DNA from: a virus
IMG/VR virus record: IMGVR_UViG_3300036832_001742
Coordinates: 1-37,449 of that record
Strand: one strand, 5' to 3'
DNA length: 37,449 nt
Both the position numbers and the translations under genes were made by a program. How positions within the stretch are numbered: the first letter of the stretch is position 1; each line of letters opens with the position of its first letter. The notes below the pieces were generated by a model. It was not told the origin of the DNA. It was given only the letters and a program-made list of their open reading frames with translations, and did not search any database. Positions 12,720 through 19,936 of this stretch are shown here, one piece after another.

Positions 12720-13749
12720 GTTGAGCTCCTTTCAGGGATTTCTCTTCGGATGGGAACAGAACGCGATGACGGGCCTCGACGTCGTCGAGCATGCGGCAGA
12801 TCACCGAGAGCTCGTAGATGTTGTGCTCGTCGCAGTTGCGGAACGTCGCGATGTCGGGAGGCCACGAGGCGACGACGTCGGCGTAGGCGTCGGGGTACTC
12901 GGCTTTGAGCGTGCTGATGCGTTCGATCAACCACGCCCGGTGGGTGGCGACGGGGTCGAGGACATCGGCCTCGACCGGCGTCTGCAGATCCTTGCGCTTG
13001 CGCCACTGTTGCACCGACAAGGAGAGCTGGACGCCTTTCCACCCCTCCACCAGGTCCACCCAGTAGAAGTCGCAGCGTCCTTGGCCCGCGGGCAGGTGGA
13101 TGATCAGGCCTTTTTGCTTGTTGAGCGCCGGCATGGGGGCGCGTGTGTCGTCGCCCGGGTCGTAGAGCGCGCCGGCGTTGGCGTAGAGCGCGAGTTGCAC
13201 GGCGATGGCGGTCCACGAATAACGCAAATCCTGGGCCGTCTTGATGTCGGCGATGTAGTGCTCGGCACCGACGCCGACGATGCGGTCGAAGGTGCCCGCG
13301 ATTTCCAGCTCGTCGAGCACGACCATGCGCTCGATCCACTCGGGGAAGAACTTGATGCGAGCCGCTGCAGTGCGCTCTTGGTACACGGCGAGGTCGGCGT
13401 CGCTCGGCGGTGGGGCGCTGAGCGACTCACCGGCATCGAGGCGCGCCGTGAACGCGTGGAGGGCACCGCCGATGTTCGCACCGACAGAGGCGGCCGCGGC
13501 CTCCTTGGCCTCTTCGACCAGTTCGTCGAGCTTGTCCTTCTCGTCGTCGCGACAGGCGGCCACCTTGGCCAGGTAGTCGGGCCGGTGCGCCAGGCCAAGA
13601 GCGACCATGCGTTCGCGCCAGCGGCCGAGCCCGTACTCGTCCTCACAGGTCTTGGCGAGCGTGGTGGCCCGCATGTACAGCTCGTCGGATCCGTTGTCCT
13701 GGCGGACCAGGTAACGGCCCCAACGGCCGAAGCGCGGCTCGACGCTCAC
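12709..13749 (-). CDS. PD-(D/E)xK (RecB/Cas4-like) exonuclease, 346 aa
   Basis: Family motifs appear in order: IGGALHAFTARLDAGES (GxxxH, about 90-106), AGTFDRIVGV (motif II Asp), YIADIKTAQDL (D-x-K, motif III) and a Q-x-x-x-Y helix (AVQLALYANAGALY). These define a RecB-type nuclease used in phage recombination or replication. The frame is open to 13827 but I chose the GTG at 13749 (VSVEPRFGRWGRY), which overlaps a preceding micro-frame as GTGA; upstream residues are a shadow of the HTH gene. Confidence 0.8.
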   Translation of the reverse strand: MSVEPRFGRWGRYLVRQDNGSDELYMRATTLAKTCEDEYGLGRWRERMVALGLAHRPDYLAKVAACRDDEKDKLDELVEEAKEAAAASVGANIGGALHAFTARLDAGESLSAPPPSDADLAVYQERTAAARIKFFPEWIERMVVLDELEIAGTFDRIVGVGAEHYIADIKTAQDLRYSWTAIAVQLALYANAGALYDPGDDTRAPMPALNKQKGLIIHLPAGQGRCDFYWVDLVEGWKGVQLSLSVQQWRKRKDLQTPVEADVLDPVATHRAWLIERISTLKAEYPDAYADVVASWPPDIATFRNCDEHNIYELSVICRMLDDVEARHRVLFPSEEKSLKGAQRAV

Positions 13750-13778
13750 TTGTCTGGGCGCTGAGTCGATGTAGTCAC
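13746..13778 (-). CDS. Possible 10-aa coupling micro-ORF
   Basis: GTG at 13778 overlaps the HTH stop (GTGA), encodes MTTSTQRPDK and stops within the GTGA that opens the nuclease. It may only relay ribosomes between the two genes; no independent function is proposed. Confidence 0.25.
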   Translation of the reverse strand: MTTSTQRPDK

Positions 13779-14059
13779 GACGCCCGCCGGCTTCGCAACT
13801 CGTCGGGCCCGGCCAAGAACTCCTCAAGCGCGGCGGCCGAGACGCGTTCTGGACTCAGATGCGGAACGGTCTGAAGATGGCCTGCTTTGATGTGTCTGCG
13901 CACTGTGCTTTCGGAAACCGCGATGCGCTCGGCCACGTTCGTTACCGAGTAGGCGCGGGGACCGCCGACTTCGACGAGGCGGTCGATGACGCCGGGCAGG
14001 ATGTCGGTCAAGGCATTCCTGAGGATCTGCTCGATGGCGTCGAGCAGAGGGTCGCTCAC
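13775..14059 (-). CDS. Excisionase-like HTH (MerR/HTH_17 type) protein, 94 aa
   Basis: Residues about 37-85 (YSVTNVAERIAVSESTVRRH, then IKAGHLQTVPHLSPERVSAA) match the winged-helix HTH_17/excisionase pattern, with a following ALEEFLAG helix. The N-terminal 35 residues are amphipathic and may dimerise. GTG at 14059 overlaps the XRE stop (GTGA). Placement between integrase/XRE and the replication genes fits either recombination directionality factor or transcription regulator. Confidence 0.7.
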   Translation of the reverse strand: MSDPLLDAIEQILRNALTDILPGVIDRLVEVGGPRAYSVTNVAERIAVSESTVRRHIKAGHLQTVPHLSPERVSAAALEEFLAGPDELRSRRAS

Positions 14060-14331
14060 GCGCTGAGGAGCTTGCGGGCCTCAGCCTCGTGGGCCAGGAC
14101 CTCGGCGAACAGGATCTCCTCGCTGACCCCGTAGAGGCTGGCCAGCCGGGCTCGGCTCTCGGGCACAGGCACCGTGCCCGACTCCCACTGGGTGATGCTC
14201 GCGGGCTTCACGCCCATCTCCTCGGCGGTCCCCCTGACCGTCTTGTCGGCCAGGTAACGTGCGGCTTTGAGCCGTCGACCCATTGCCTTGCGCTCGGTTT
14301 TGCTCAGCCGATCGAAGCCCATGCGCATCAC
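14056..14331 (-). CDS. XRE-family transcription regulator, about 91 aa
   Basis: A Cro/CI-type HTH is clear: RLKAARYLADKTVRGTAEEM, then GVKPASITQWESGTVPVPES and RLASLYGVSEEILF. Possible starts are GTG 14331, ATG 14328 and ATG 14322; the first is used here. Its 5' end overlaps a 16-bp element (14328-14343) that recurs inverted at 16321-16336, which suggests autoregulation. It is the first gene of the replication array, so it may act as a Cro-like or replication-timing regulator rather than the sole immunity repressor. Confidence 0.8.
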   Translation of the reverse strand: MMRMGFDRLSKTERKAMGRRLKAARYLADKTVRGTAEEMGVKPASITQWESGTVPVPESRARLASLYGVSEEILFAEVLAHEAEARKLLSA

Positions 14332-14343
14332 CTACATCCGGTG
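14328..14343. promoter_or_regulatory. Candidate operator, site A
   Basis: TCACCTACATCCGGTG contains CACC-N7-GGTG dyad symmetry and is an exact inverted copy of 16321-16336. It covers the start of the XRE gene, directly downstream of the likely promoter in 14377-14430 (minus-strand TATAAG at 14377-14382). Confidence 0.6.
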
Positions 14344-14430
14344 CTGAGGGATGCTCCCTGGGCCTCCCTTCCCTGGCTTATAGGCATAAACCTTTTGACG
14401 CTAGAACATCAATAGGACAGCCATGTTTTT
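14344..14430 (-). promoter_or_regulatory. A+T-richer promoter region of the replication array
   Basis: The 87 bp between the integrase stop and the operator are less G+C-rich than their surroundings. The minus strand carries TATAAG (14377-14382) and upstream TTGATG/TTTATG-like hexamers; no pair has ideal spacing, so the promoter call is positional. Confidence 0.4.
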
Positions 14431-15573
14431 CTAGCTGAGCACGGACGCCATGACCTCGGTGGCCCTGGCGTCTTCGGGACTCGGCACGCGGTGGGAATAG
14501 GTGCGGATCACATTGCCCTCGGTGCATCCGAGACGATCGGCCACGTTGCGAGTGGGAATCCCGGCCGCGAGCATGCGGCTGGCGGCAAAATGGCGCAGAT
14601 CGTGGAGCCGGACGTCGCTCACGCCAGCCCGTGTGCACGCGGCGTGCCACTGGTGGCTCGGCCAGCTCACGTTCAAATGGCTCACCCCCGCGTCCTCGGA
14701 AAAGACGAACAGGTTGTCCAAACCCCCCGAAGAACCGAGGGCGAGCACTGTCTCCGCGGCCCGGCGATGCTCCTGGCGTAAGGCCTCGAGAGCGCGCCCC
14801 GCTATGCCCACGGCATAGACCCGACCCCCCTTGTTCTCCTTGAGCACGACGAGGCCATCCTCACCCTCGGTGGCGGCCTCGATGAAGGAGACCCGGCCCA
14901 CGGCCAGATCCACGTCGCGCCAGCGCAGGGCGACGAGCGAGCCGCGGCGGGCCGCGCTAGCGGCGGCGAGCTCGAAGAAGGTGACGGCCAGTGGGCTGCG
15001 GACCGCGTCGATGATCTCGCGCACCTCGACTGGGGTGGGGATACGCCGCTCAGGCGCTCGCCCGCCCGCAGGAGCAACCCGAAGCATCGGGTTGGGGCGG
15101 CGGAGCTCGCCGAGACGCTCGGCGTCGGCGAAGATCGTCCGGATCATGCCGTGCCAGCGCCGCCGCGCCGAAGCGGCTCGACCGGCCGAGGCCCACTCGG
15201 CGTAGAGCCGCTCGATCTGCGCTGGGCTGATCTGGTCCAAGGCGGTACTGCCGAGCGCGGGCAGGATGTAACAGCGCAGGGCGTAGCGGGTCTCCTTGAC
15301 CGTCTTGACCGACCAAGTCCCCTTCTTGCGTTCGATCCAGTCCGCGGCGTAGGAACCGAAGGTGAGGGTCTTGGCCGCACCTCCGGGCCATGCCGCTTCG
15401 GCTTCTCGGGCCAGTTCGACGCGCAGCTCGGCCTCGGCCAGCTCGGCCGCCTTCTTGCCGGCCCGGGTGTTCGCCACCTGGACGTCGCGGTACTTGCGTC
15501 GGCGTCGCTCGCCGGGCCGCGACACGTCGATCACGATGCGAAAGCAACCGCGCTTCTCGTCCCAGTTCGCCAT
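14431..15573 (-). CDS. int: Tyrosine integrase, 380 aa
   Basis: This site-specific recombinase mediates integration at attP. The N-terminal arm-binding domain (about 1-65) is basic (FRIVIDVSRPGERRRRKYRD), the core-binding SAM-like domain spans about 70-160, and the catalytic domain about 175-375. Catalytic residues: Arg in ASAARRGSLVALRW (209/210), Lys in LKENKGG (about 245-248), HDLRHFAASRML (H324, R327) and Tyr359 in IRTYSHRV. The position normally His in LGH is Cys (LGC, 350). The gene points away from attP about 430 bp upstream and is followed by the XRE gene. Confidence 0.93.
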   Translation of the reverse strand: MANWDEKRGCFRIVIDVSRPGERRRRKYRDVQVANTRAGKKAAELAEAELRVELAREAEAAWPGGAAKTLTFGSYAADWIERKKGTWSVKTVKETRYALRCYILPALGSTALDQISPAQIERLYAEWASAGRAASARRRWHGMIRTIFADAERLGELRRPNPMLRVAPAGGRAPERRIPTPVEVREIIDAVRSPLAVTFFELAAASAARRGSLVALRWRDVDLAVGRVSFIEAATEGEDGLVVLKENKGGRVYAVGIAGRALEALRQEHRRAAETVLALGSSGGLDNLFVFSEDAGVSHLNVSWPSHQWHAACTRAGVSDVRLHDLRHFAASRMLAAGIPTRNVADRLGCTEGNVIRTYSHRVPSPEDARATEVMASVLS

Positions 15574-15589
15574 TCCCCCGATCCTCCAA

Positions 15590-15748
15590 CTACTGGGTGT
15601 CGGCGATGCGGGCGGCCTCGTCCGTGAGCTCGCTGATCTCGTCGGTGAGCCGGTCGAGCTGCTTATTCCAACGAGCCAGATGGAACTGCACGATGCCGAG
15701 CAGCCCGACGAGAGCCACGCCCAGCATCGCGATCAGAGCCGTATTCAC
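15590..15748 (-). CDS. Single-pass small membrane protein, 52 aa
   Basis: From GTG 15748 (GTGA overlap with the preceding stop) the protein has one membrane segment (TALIAMLGVALVGLLGIVQF) followed by a charged helix (NKQLDRLTDEISELTDEAAR). Small membrane proteins near integrases can mediate superinfection exclusion; that role is conjecture. It ends 16 bp before the integrase start and is probably co-transcribed with it. Confidence 0.65.
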   Translation of the reverse strand: MNTALIAMLGVALVGLLGIVQFHLARWNKQLDRLTDEISELTDEAARIADTQ

Positions 15749-15966
15749 GACGCGTCCTCGGGATGCGAGTGCCCGAGGTGCTCGGTCCACAGATCGGTCA
15801 TGGCGGTGCCGAGGTCGTGCAGCTCGGTGCGTAGTTCCACGAAGGTCAGACGGACCTCAGCGAACCCGGCGCGCATCTCAGCGAACCCGGCGCGCATTTC
15901 GAGACGCAGGGTTTCGATCTCGGATCGCAGGACCCGGATGTCCGGGCGTGGTTCGTCGTCGTTCAT
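15745..15966 (-). CDS. Coiled-coil protein with internal repeat, 73 aa
   Basis: A tandem repeat MRAGFAE/MRAGFAE/VRLTFVE (about 24-44) extends a helical heptad pattern beginning IRVLRSEIETLRLE. At DNA level this is a direct duplication at about 15856-15897. It is coupled by GTGA to the membrane protein, so the two may form a cytoplasmic/membrane pair. It is the first gene left of attP and reads into int. Confidence 0.65.
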   Translation of the reverse strand: MNDDEPRPDIRVLRSEIETLRLEMRAGFAEMRAGFAEVRLTFVELRTELHDLGTAMTDLWTEHLGHSHPEDAS

Positions 15967-16018
15967 CGGTCCCCTTTTCCCCTGCTAGAGCACGTCTAGC
16001 ACCGCCATAGTACACCGG

Positions 16019-16260
16019 GTTTTGGCTCCAAGGCCTCCAGGTTTGGCTCCATGGACTTTGGCTCCATGGCATTTTTGCCCTCTGACCTGGAGCGGAAGAC
16101 GGGATTCGAACCCGCGACCCTCACCTTGGCAAGGTGCTGAAGGCTCCATCTACCAGGTTCTACGAGCGCAAAACGGCTCCATCTGAACCCCCCAGAACCC
16201 CTGTGAAACCCACGGATTGGCTCCATCGATGGCTCCACGTTCGGCTCCCCTGATAGCCTC
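16019..16260. other. attP: attP region with arm-type integrase sites
   Basis: Direct repeats of (TTT)GGCTCCA(T) flank the tRNA-derived core: 16024-16030, 16042-16052 and 16057-16067 on one side; 16142-16149, 16175-16182, 16219-16226, 16231-16237 and a degenerate 16243-16249 on the other. Same-orientation repeats bracketing a core are typical of arm-type sites bound by the integrase N-terminal domain. The 242-bp region otherwise has no gene. Confidence 0.75.
16088..16136 (-). other. attP core: 3' half of tRNA-Gly(GCC)
   Basis: The minus strand reads CACC-TTGCCAA-GGTG (anticodon arm, GCC), a T arm GCGGG-TTCGAAT-CCCGT and an acceptor 3' strand CTTCCGC-T-CCA, as in a bacterial tRNA-Gly. The 5' half beyond 16136 is unrelated: only 4 of 7 acceptor pairs would form. 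This is the usual phage attachment core, which restores the host tRNA 3' end on integration. Predicted attB: host tRNA-Gly(GCC). Confidence 0.85.
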
Positions 16261-16298
16261 CAAATGGGGGGTGCGCGAGACCACATTCATGTAGCACA

Positions 16299-16336
16299 TC
16301 ACCTACCCCGGAGCGCGCATCACCGGATGTAGGTGA
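16299..16336. promoter_or_regulatory. Inverted operator pair, sites B and C
   Basis: TCACCTACCCCGG (16299-16311) faces CCGGATGTAGGTGA (16323-16336) across 11 bp, giving a large inverted repeat. The right arm extended to 16321 is an exact inverted copy of site A. It lies between attP and the rightward gene at 16376, so the XRE protein probably controls both promoters. Confidence 0.6.
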
Positions 16337-16375
16337 GTGGGCACTGGGCAGATGGACAGCCGAGGGGATAGTGGG

Positions 16376-16831
16376 ATGACTGAGCCCGAAAGCATTGATT
16401 CGAAGTTTCTTGCAACCGAACGGCTGCTCATTGACGAGCTCGCTGCGACGGACTTGATCGTGCGATACCTCGATGACGGTATCGACCCGAGTCCGATCTG
16501 GATTGCTCAAGCACTCTGGGGGCCGTCGTCGTCGGTGGTGCGGATCGAGCCGTGGCGCCTTTGGGGTGTCGGCGAATCCGAGACAGCGGCAATGATCGCT
16601 CTTGCGGATGCGATTCTCCACTACCGCCTTTGTCCCTACTGTCATCAACAGACCCGGCTTCTTTCCGTTGAGCCAAAGCTGTTGGAACTCACTCCCGAAG
16701 AGAAGAGCGCGCTCTTGGCAGAGGAAGCTGAGCGGCGGCTCGGCCAGCCCATCGAACTCGAGTGCTGCTACGAATGGAACTCGGCGGAAGCACGATTCAA
16801 GCTCAACTGTGCCGAAGGGAGCGACAACTAG
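16376..16831 (+). CDS. Hypothetical protein with CxxC motif, 151 aa
   Basis: The ATG at 16376 follows GAGGGGA; an upstream in-frame ATG at 16337 is possible. The protein is acidic and helical (ATERLLIDELAATDLIVRYL), then WIAQALWGPSSSVVRIEPWR, with CPYCHQQT near residue 85 and CC later, so metal binding is possible. It is transcribed rightwards from the operator region beside attP, the position of a lysogeny or establishment gene. Family unknown. Confidence 0.65.
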   Translation: MTEPESIDSKFLATERLLIDELAATDLIVRYLDDGIDPSPIWIAQALWGPSSSVVRIEPWRLWGVGESETAAMIALADAILHYRLCPYCHQQTRLLSVEPKLLELTPEEKSALLAEEAERRLGQPIELECCYEWNSAEARFKLNCAEGSDN

Positions 16832-16851
16832 GCCCTCGGGCACTGTTGGAT

Positions 16852-16865
16852 GCCGAGCGTTCGGC
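16852..16865 (+). terminator. Hairpin terminator after the 16376 gene
   Basis: GCCGA-GCGT-TCGGC forms a 5-bp stem followed by CCTTTC. It is 20 bp beyond the stop codon. The rest of the 131-bp gap before 16963 contains a good SD (CAGGAGG) but no clear promoter. Confidence 0.5.
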
Positions 16866-16962
16866 CCTTTCAGCCCCACCCCCCGTGCGGCTGGAACGCT
16901 TCGCCCCGCGGTGTCATCCTCGGACCCCGAGCCTTCCTAAGACCCGCGAACAGGAGGCCCCG

Positions 16963-17265
16963 ATGGCCCTCTCCGCCCGGCAGATCACCCTTGTCGCCTC
17001 GACCCCAACCCCCCTCCTCGTCTTGGGCAGCGGTACGGGCACCACCTTCAAGAACATCGCCGGTACCGTCACCGACCTGCTCCCGGTCCAAGTGAAGAAC
17101 GAGGACGCCACCGCCGTGGTGTGGATCGGTGGCCCCGACGTATCAGCAACCCGCGGCCAATCGCTCAACCCCGGCCAGGCCATGACCATGAACGTGTACG
17201 GGGATATCCCCTACGCGTTTTCCACCGGCGTACCGATCGTCAGTGTCCTATTGGGCCGTCAATAA
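16963..17265 (+). CDS. Small beta-rich virion protein, 100 aa
   Basis: The ATG at 16963 is preceded by CAGGAGG. The sequence is beta-rich (LLPVQVKNEDATAVVWIGGP; LNPGQAMTMNVYGDIPYAF), resembling small structural proteins encoded next to tail fibres. The last codon is directly followed by the GTG of the LamG-like gene. A frame extending upstream to 16762 lies over the preceding gene and was excluded. Confidence 0.6.
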   Translation: MALSARQITLVASTPTPLLVLGSGTGTTFKNIAGTVTDLLPVQVKNEDATAVVWIGGPDVSATRGQSLNPGQAMTMNVYGDIPYAFSTGVPIVSVLLGRQ

Positions 17266-18036
17266 GTGTCGGCATCGTCGTACCAGTCGGCGGTTCTGGC
17301 CTCGTCCCCATTGGCCCTCTACCCACTGGACGACTCCCCCCCGACAACAGCCCGAGAACTCGTCGCGGCTAACACGGGAACAGTGGTCGGTGGCGTCACA
17401 ACCACACCTGACCCGTGGACAACGGGCAACGCGATGCACTTCGACGGGACAACAGGGTTCATGTACGTCCCAGCCGCCATCTACGTCAACTCCCAGTCAG
17501 CCTTCTCTTTGGAGTGGTGGGTCAATAACACATTGGCCTCTCTTGGTGTTATGAACAGTTCCTCTACTCCTACTGTCGGTACGGGTGCTGGCGGGGCTAT
17601 ATCCATTCGTGTAAGTGTGGGCGGTAACGTAATAGGTGCACTTGCAGCAACTGCTGTCCTTGTTACTGATCCGACACCTTCCAATAACGGACAATGGCAC
17701 CATTACGTTTATGCCTATGACGGTGGGCCAGCGGGGACGGGGCTTCTTCTCTTGTATCGTGACGGGAGACTTGCTAGTCAGACCACCATTACGGGATCGC
17801 CCGGTGCCAATGCCGGACAGCGCCTCCAAGTAGGCTTCGCTGGAACCTCTTTCAACGGCTTCTTCAACGGCAACCTCTCCCAAGTCTCCCTCTACCAACG
17901 TGCTCTCCCCCTCTCTGAAATCCAAGCCCACTTCAACAACATCGCAACCCCAACCGCCCCTACCGTTGCCCGTCTAGGCAACACGAATACTTTGGGTAGG
18001 TCATTGGTTCAATCCGGCTTCGGCAAGCCCTTCTAA
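17266..18036 (+). CDS. LamG/concanavalin-like tail-fibre protein, 256 aa
   Basis: Starts at GTG 17266, right after the previous stop. The sequence has LamG/laminin-G-like fold hallmarks: [82 protein letters not shown] and [14 protein letters not shown]. Such domains bind glycans and are common in phage fibres and host-binding proteins. It ends [16 protein letters not shown]. Confidence 0.8.
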   Translation: MSASSYQSAVLASSPLALYPLDDSPPTTARELVAANTGTVVGGVTTTPDPWTTGNAMHFDGTTGFMYVPAAIYVNSQSAFSLEWWVNNTLASLGVMNSSSTPTVGTGAGGAISIRVSVGGNVIGALAATAVLVTDPTPSNNGQWHHYVYAYDGGPAGTGLLLLYRDGRLASQTTITGSPGANAGQRLQVGFAGTSFNGFFNGNLSQVSLYQRALPLSEIQAHFNNIATPTAPTVARLGNTNTLGRSLVQSGFGKPF

Positions 18037-18037
18037 C

Positions 18038-18775
18038 GTGGCAACCCAGTCCCTCGCCCCCGCCGACATTCTCCGTGCCCTCGTCGTCGCCTTCGGTGCG
18101 CCACTTCCCCCATCCTGTGGCATAGGCGAACTCTACGAGGCTCTCGAAGTCGCCATCACCAACTTCTCCATCAGTGGCGGCGGCATCGTCGGCCCAGCCG
18201 GTCCACAAGGCCCCCCCGGACCAACAGGTGCAACAGGCGCCACAGGTCCCCAAGGCCCAGCGGGCCTCAACGGCACCAACGGCACCAACGGCACCGGGAC
18301 CACCGGAGCTACCGGCCCCGCGGGACCAACCGGACCACAGGGACCAGCGGGTGCCCAAGGCCCCATCGGAACCACCGGCGCGACCGGACCACAGGGAGCA
18401 ACGGGTAACACCGGAGCAACCGGACCTCAAGGCCCAGTCGGGACAGTCTCGGTCGCCACAACAACCTTCACCGCCAACGCCTACACCCTCGCCCTGGCCG
18501 ACGCGAACACGGCCCAGCAATGTTCCAACGCAGCCGCGGCCACGATCACAATCCCCATCAATGCAACAGTTGCCTTCCCTATCGGAACCGTCCTCACCTT
18601 CGTCCAGACAGGCACAGGCAAGATCCAACTCGCCGCGGCCGGTGGCGTCACGGTAACCAGCTCAGTGTCGGGTGGGTTCGTCTCTGGCACCACGGGCACC
18701 CGCGCCCAATACTCCACCATCTCGATCATCAAGTCAGCAACCGACACCTGGCGTCTATCGGGGGACGTGGCCTAA
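18038..18775 (+). CDS. Collagen-like tail-fibre protein, 245 aa
   Basis: GTG at 18038. Residues about 50-135 are Gly-X-Y repeats ([20 protein letters not shown] and similar), which form a collagen triple helix as a fibre shaft. The C-terminal about 100 residues are beta-rich ([20 protein letters not shown]) and would form the trimeric tip. The N-terminal 45 residues are the likely virion anchor. It lies in the plus-strand fibre block. Confidence 0.85.
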   Translation: MATQSLAPADILRALVVAFGAPLPPSCGIGELYEALEVAITNFSISGGGIVGPAGPQGPPGPTGATGATGPQGPAGLNGTNGTNGTGTTGATGPAGPTGPQGPAGAQGPIGTTGATGPQGATGNTGATGPQGPVGTVSVATTTFTANAYTLALADANTAQQCSNAAAATITIPINATVAFPIGTVLTFVQTGTGKIQLAAAGGVTVTSSVSGGFVSGTTGTRAQYSTISIIKSATDTWRLSGDVA

Positions 18776-18777
18776 CA

Positions 18778-19539
18778 ATGACCAGCATCCTCGACGCCTA
18801 CTACGCGACCATCGCCATCCCGCCGCCGCCCCTGACCAAATGGTCCCGTATACCTACCGCATCGTCTATCACCTGGACGAACACCACTTCCCCCATTTCT
18901 ACATCCACAGTCATTCCCGCTGTTGGTGACCTCATGATTGTAGGATGGTCTATTTTCATAGTAGGAACACCATCGACTGTTACAATAAGTGATACCGGAT
19001 CTAGCGGTTGGAACACAATAAGACCATGGGGTTCCTTTGCCAGTTGGGCCTATTCCGGTTGGTGGAAGATCGCCACTTCGGCTGATTTCAATAGTGGTAG
19101 TGGTATAACCATAACGGTTACTCAAAATGGATCGACTACTGTAACAGGACACGCCATTGCTTGCGACACATTCCGAGTGTCCAGTGGTTCGGTATTGGGC
19201 AAAGACCTCGGATGGGGAGACATTAACAACGCGGCCGGAACAGGTTCGACATATTCCCCTGGCTTCGGGGCATCGCAACCAAGCAACACGGATCAGTTGT
19301 CATGGTCGTTTCTCACGATACAAGGTGCTAACTCCATAAGCCCAAGTTATTCATTTATGGGTACGTCCCCACTTGCCATTGGGGTACGAGCCTTGCAAGC
19401 AGGCACAACTACAGAAGCCGATACTTTTTATGTTGGTGGAGTGCAAGCAGACGCTGTGGCAGCCTCTAATCATTGGGCACTTACTTGGGGTGTCTCTGAT
19501 CCGTGGGTGATAATGAGTGGCACTTTCTACCATAGTTAA
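18778..19539 (+). CDS. Probable receptor-binding/tail-tip protein, 253 aa
   Basis: ATG at 18778, two bases after the collagen-like stop. The sequence is rich in Ser/Thr/Gly/Trp with beta-strand patterns (PSTVTISDTGSSGWNTIRPW; GSGITITVTQNGSTTVTGHA), typical of viral adhesins. Base composition between about 18880 and 19540 is visibly less G+C-rich than the flanks, as often seen in exchanged receptor-binding modules. No enzymatic motif is seen. Confidence 0.65.
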   Translation: MTSILDAYYATIAIPPPPLTKWSRIPTASSITWTNTTSPISTSTVIPAVGDLMIVGWSIFIVGTPSTVTISDTGSSGWNTIRPWGSFASWAYSGWWKIATSADFNSGSGITITVTQNGSTTVTGHAIACDTFRVSSGSVLGKDLGWGDINNAAGTGSTYSPGFGASQPSNTDQLSWSFLTIQGANSISPSYSFMGTSPLAIGVRALQAGTTTEADTFYVGGVQADAVAASNHWALTWGVSDPWVIMSGTFYHS

Positions 19540-19558
19540 AAGTTAAAAGGATCATCTG

Positions 19559-19768
19559 ATGCGACTCTTCCTCATCGGTGCCATCGTCCTCATAACATTC
19601 GGCATCATCGCGTCGGCCACCGACAGCCAACAACTGTTCTCGGTGTGGTGGTACACCTGGCTCATGGCCTCGTTGCTGTCGTTCTTCGTGGACCTGTTGA
19701 CCGGCCTCACCATTGGAGCGGGTGGGGTCACCTACGCCTATGGGAGACACCATGACAACGTTGTCTGA
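19559..19768 (+). CDS. Small two-helix membrane protein, holin candidate, 69 aa
   Basis: Two hydrophobic stretches (FLIGAIVLITFGIIAS and WLMASLLSFFVDLLTGLTIG) are separated by about 16 residues. ATG 19559 follows AAAAGGATC. Size, topology and position upstream of the amidase fit a class II holin, but the C-terminus (YAYGRHHDNVV) is short and other membrane roles are possible. Confidence 0.6.
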   Translation: MRLFLIGAIVLITFGIIASATDSQQLFSVWWYTWLMASLLSFFVDLLTGLTIGAGGVTYAYGRHHDNVV

Positions 19769-19850
19769 TCCCTGGCCCGAGCCAACCCCAGAACCCGACG
19801 AGGAACCTTCGCACCCACCAATCCCAGAACCTCGGAAGCCAGAACGATGA
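19752..19850 (+). CDS. Pro/Glu-rich 32-aa peptide
   Basis: ATG 19752 lies inside the end of the membrane-protein gene (17-bp overlap). The product MTTLSDPWPEPTPEPDEEPS continues Pro-rich to KPER. It resembles the Pro-rich repeat protein at 21705 in composition and may be a short structural or scaffolding peptide. Confidence 0.45.
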   Translation: MTTLSDPWPEPTPEPDEEPSHPPIPEPRKPER

Positions 19851-19936
19851 GCCCTGAGGAGAAGGTCGAGCTGCCGGCACTACTCGCGACGTTGGTTCTC
19901 TCGGCGGATATTCTCACCGAGCGACAGGACCTGTAG
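19847..19936 (+). CDS. Short ORF, possibly truncated by HNH insertion, 29 aa
   Basis: ATGA overlap with the preceding stop opens MSPEEKVELPALLATLVLSA and ends at 19936. Its last 57 nt overlap the antisense end of the HNH gene. Either a genuine tiny gene, or the N-terminus of a gene cut by arrival of the HNH element. Confidence 0.35.
   Translation: MSPEEKVELPALLATLVLSADILTERQDL

Noticed and set aside
16088-16170. Functional tRNA-Gly gene
   Set aside because: Only the 3' half fits; acceptor positions 4-6 do not pair and the D arm is not convincing. Better explained as the attP core.
18133-18411. 92-aa minus-strand Gly/Pro ORF
   Set aside because: Antisense of collagen-like Gly-X-Y repeats, which keep the opposite frame open.
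18180-18440. CRISPR-like repeats
   Set aside because: Short repeats here encode collagen Gly-X-Y triplets; no regular spacer/repeat array exists anywhere in the window.
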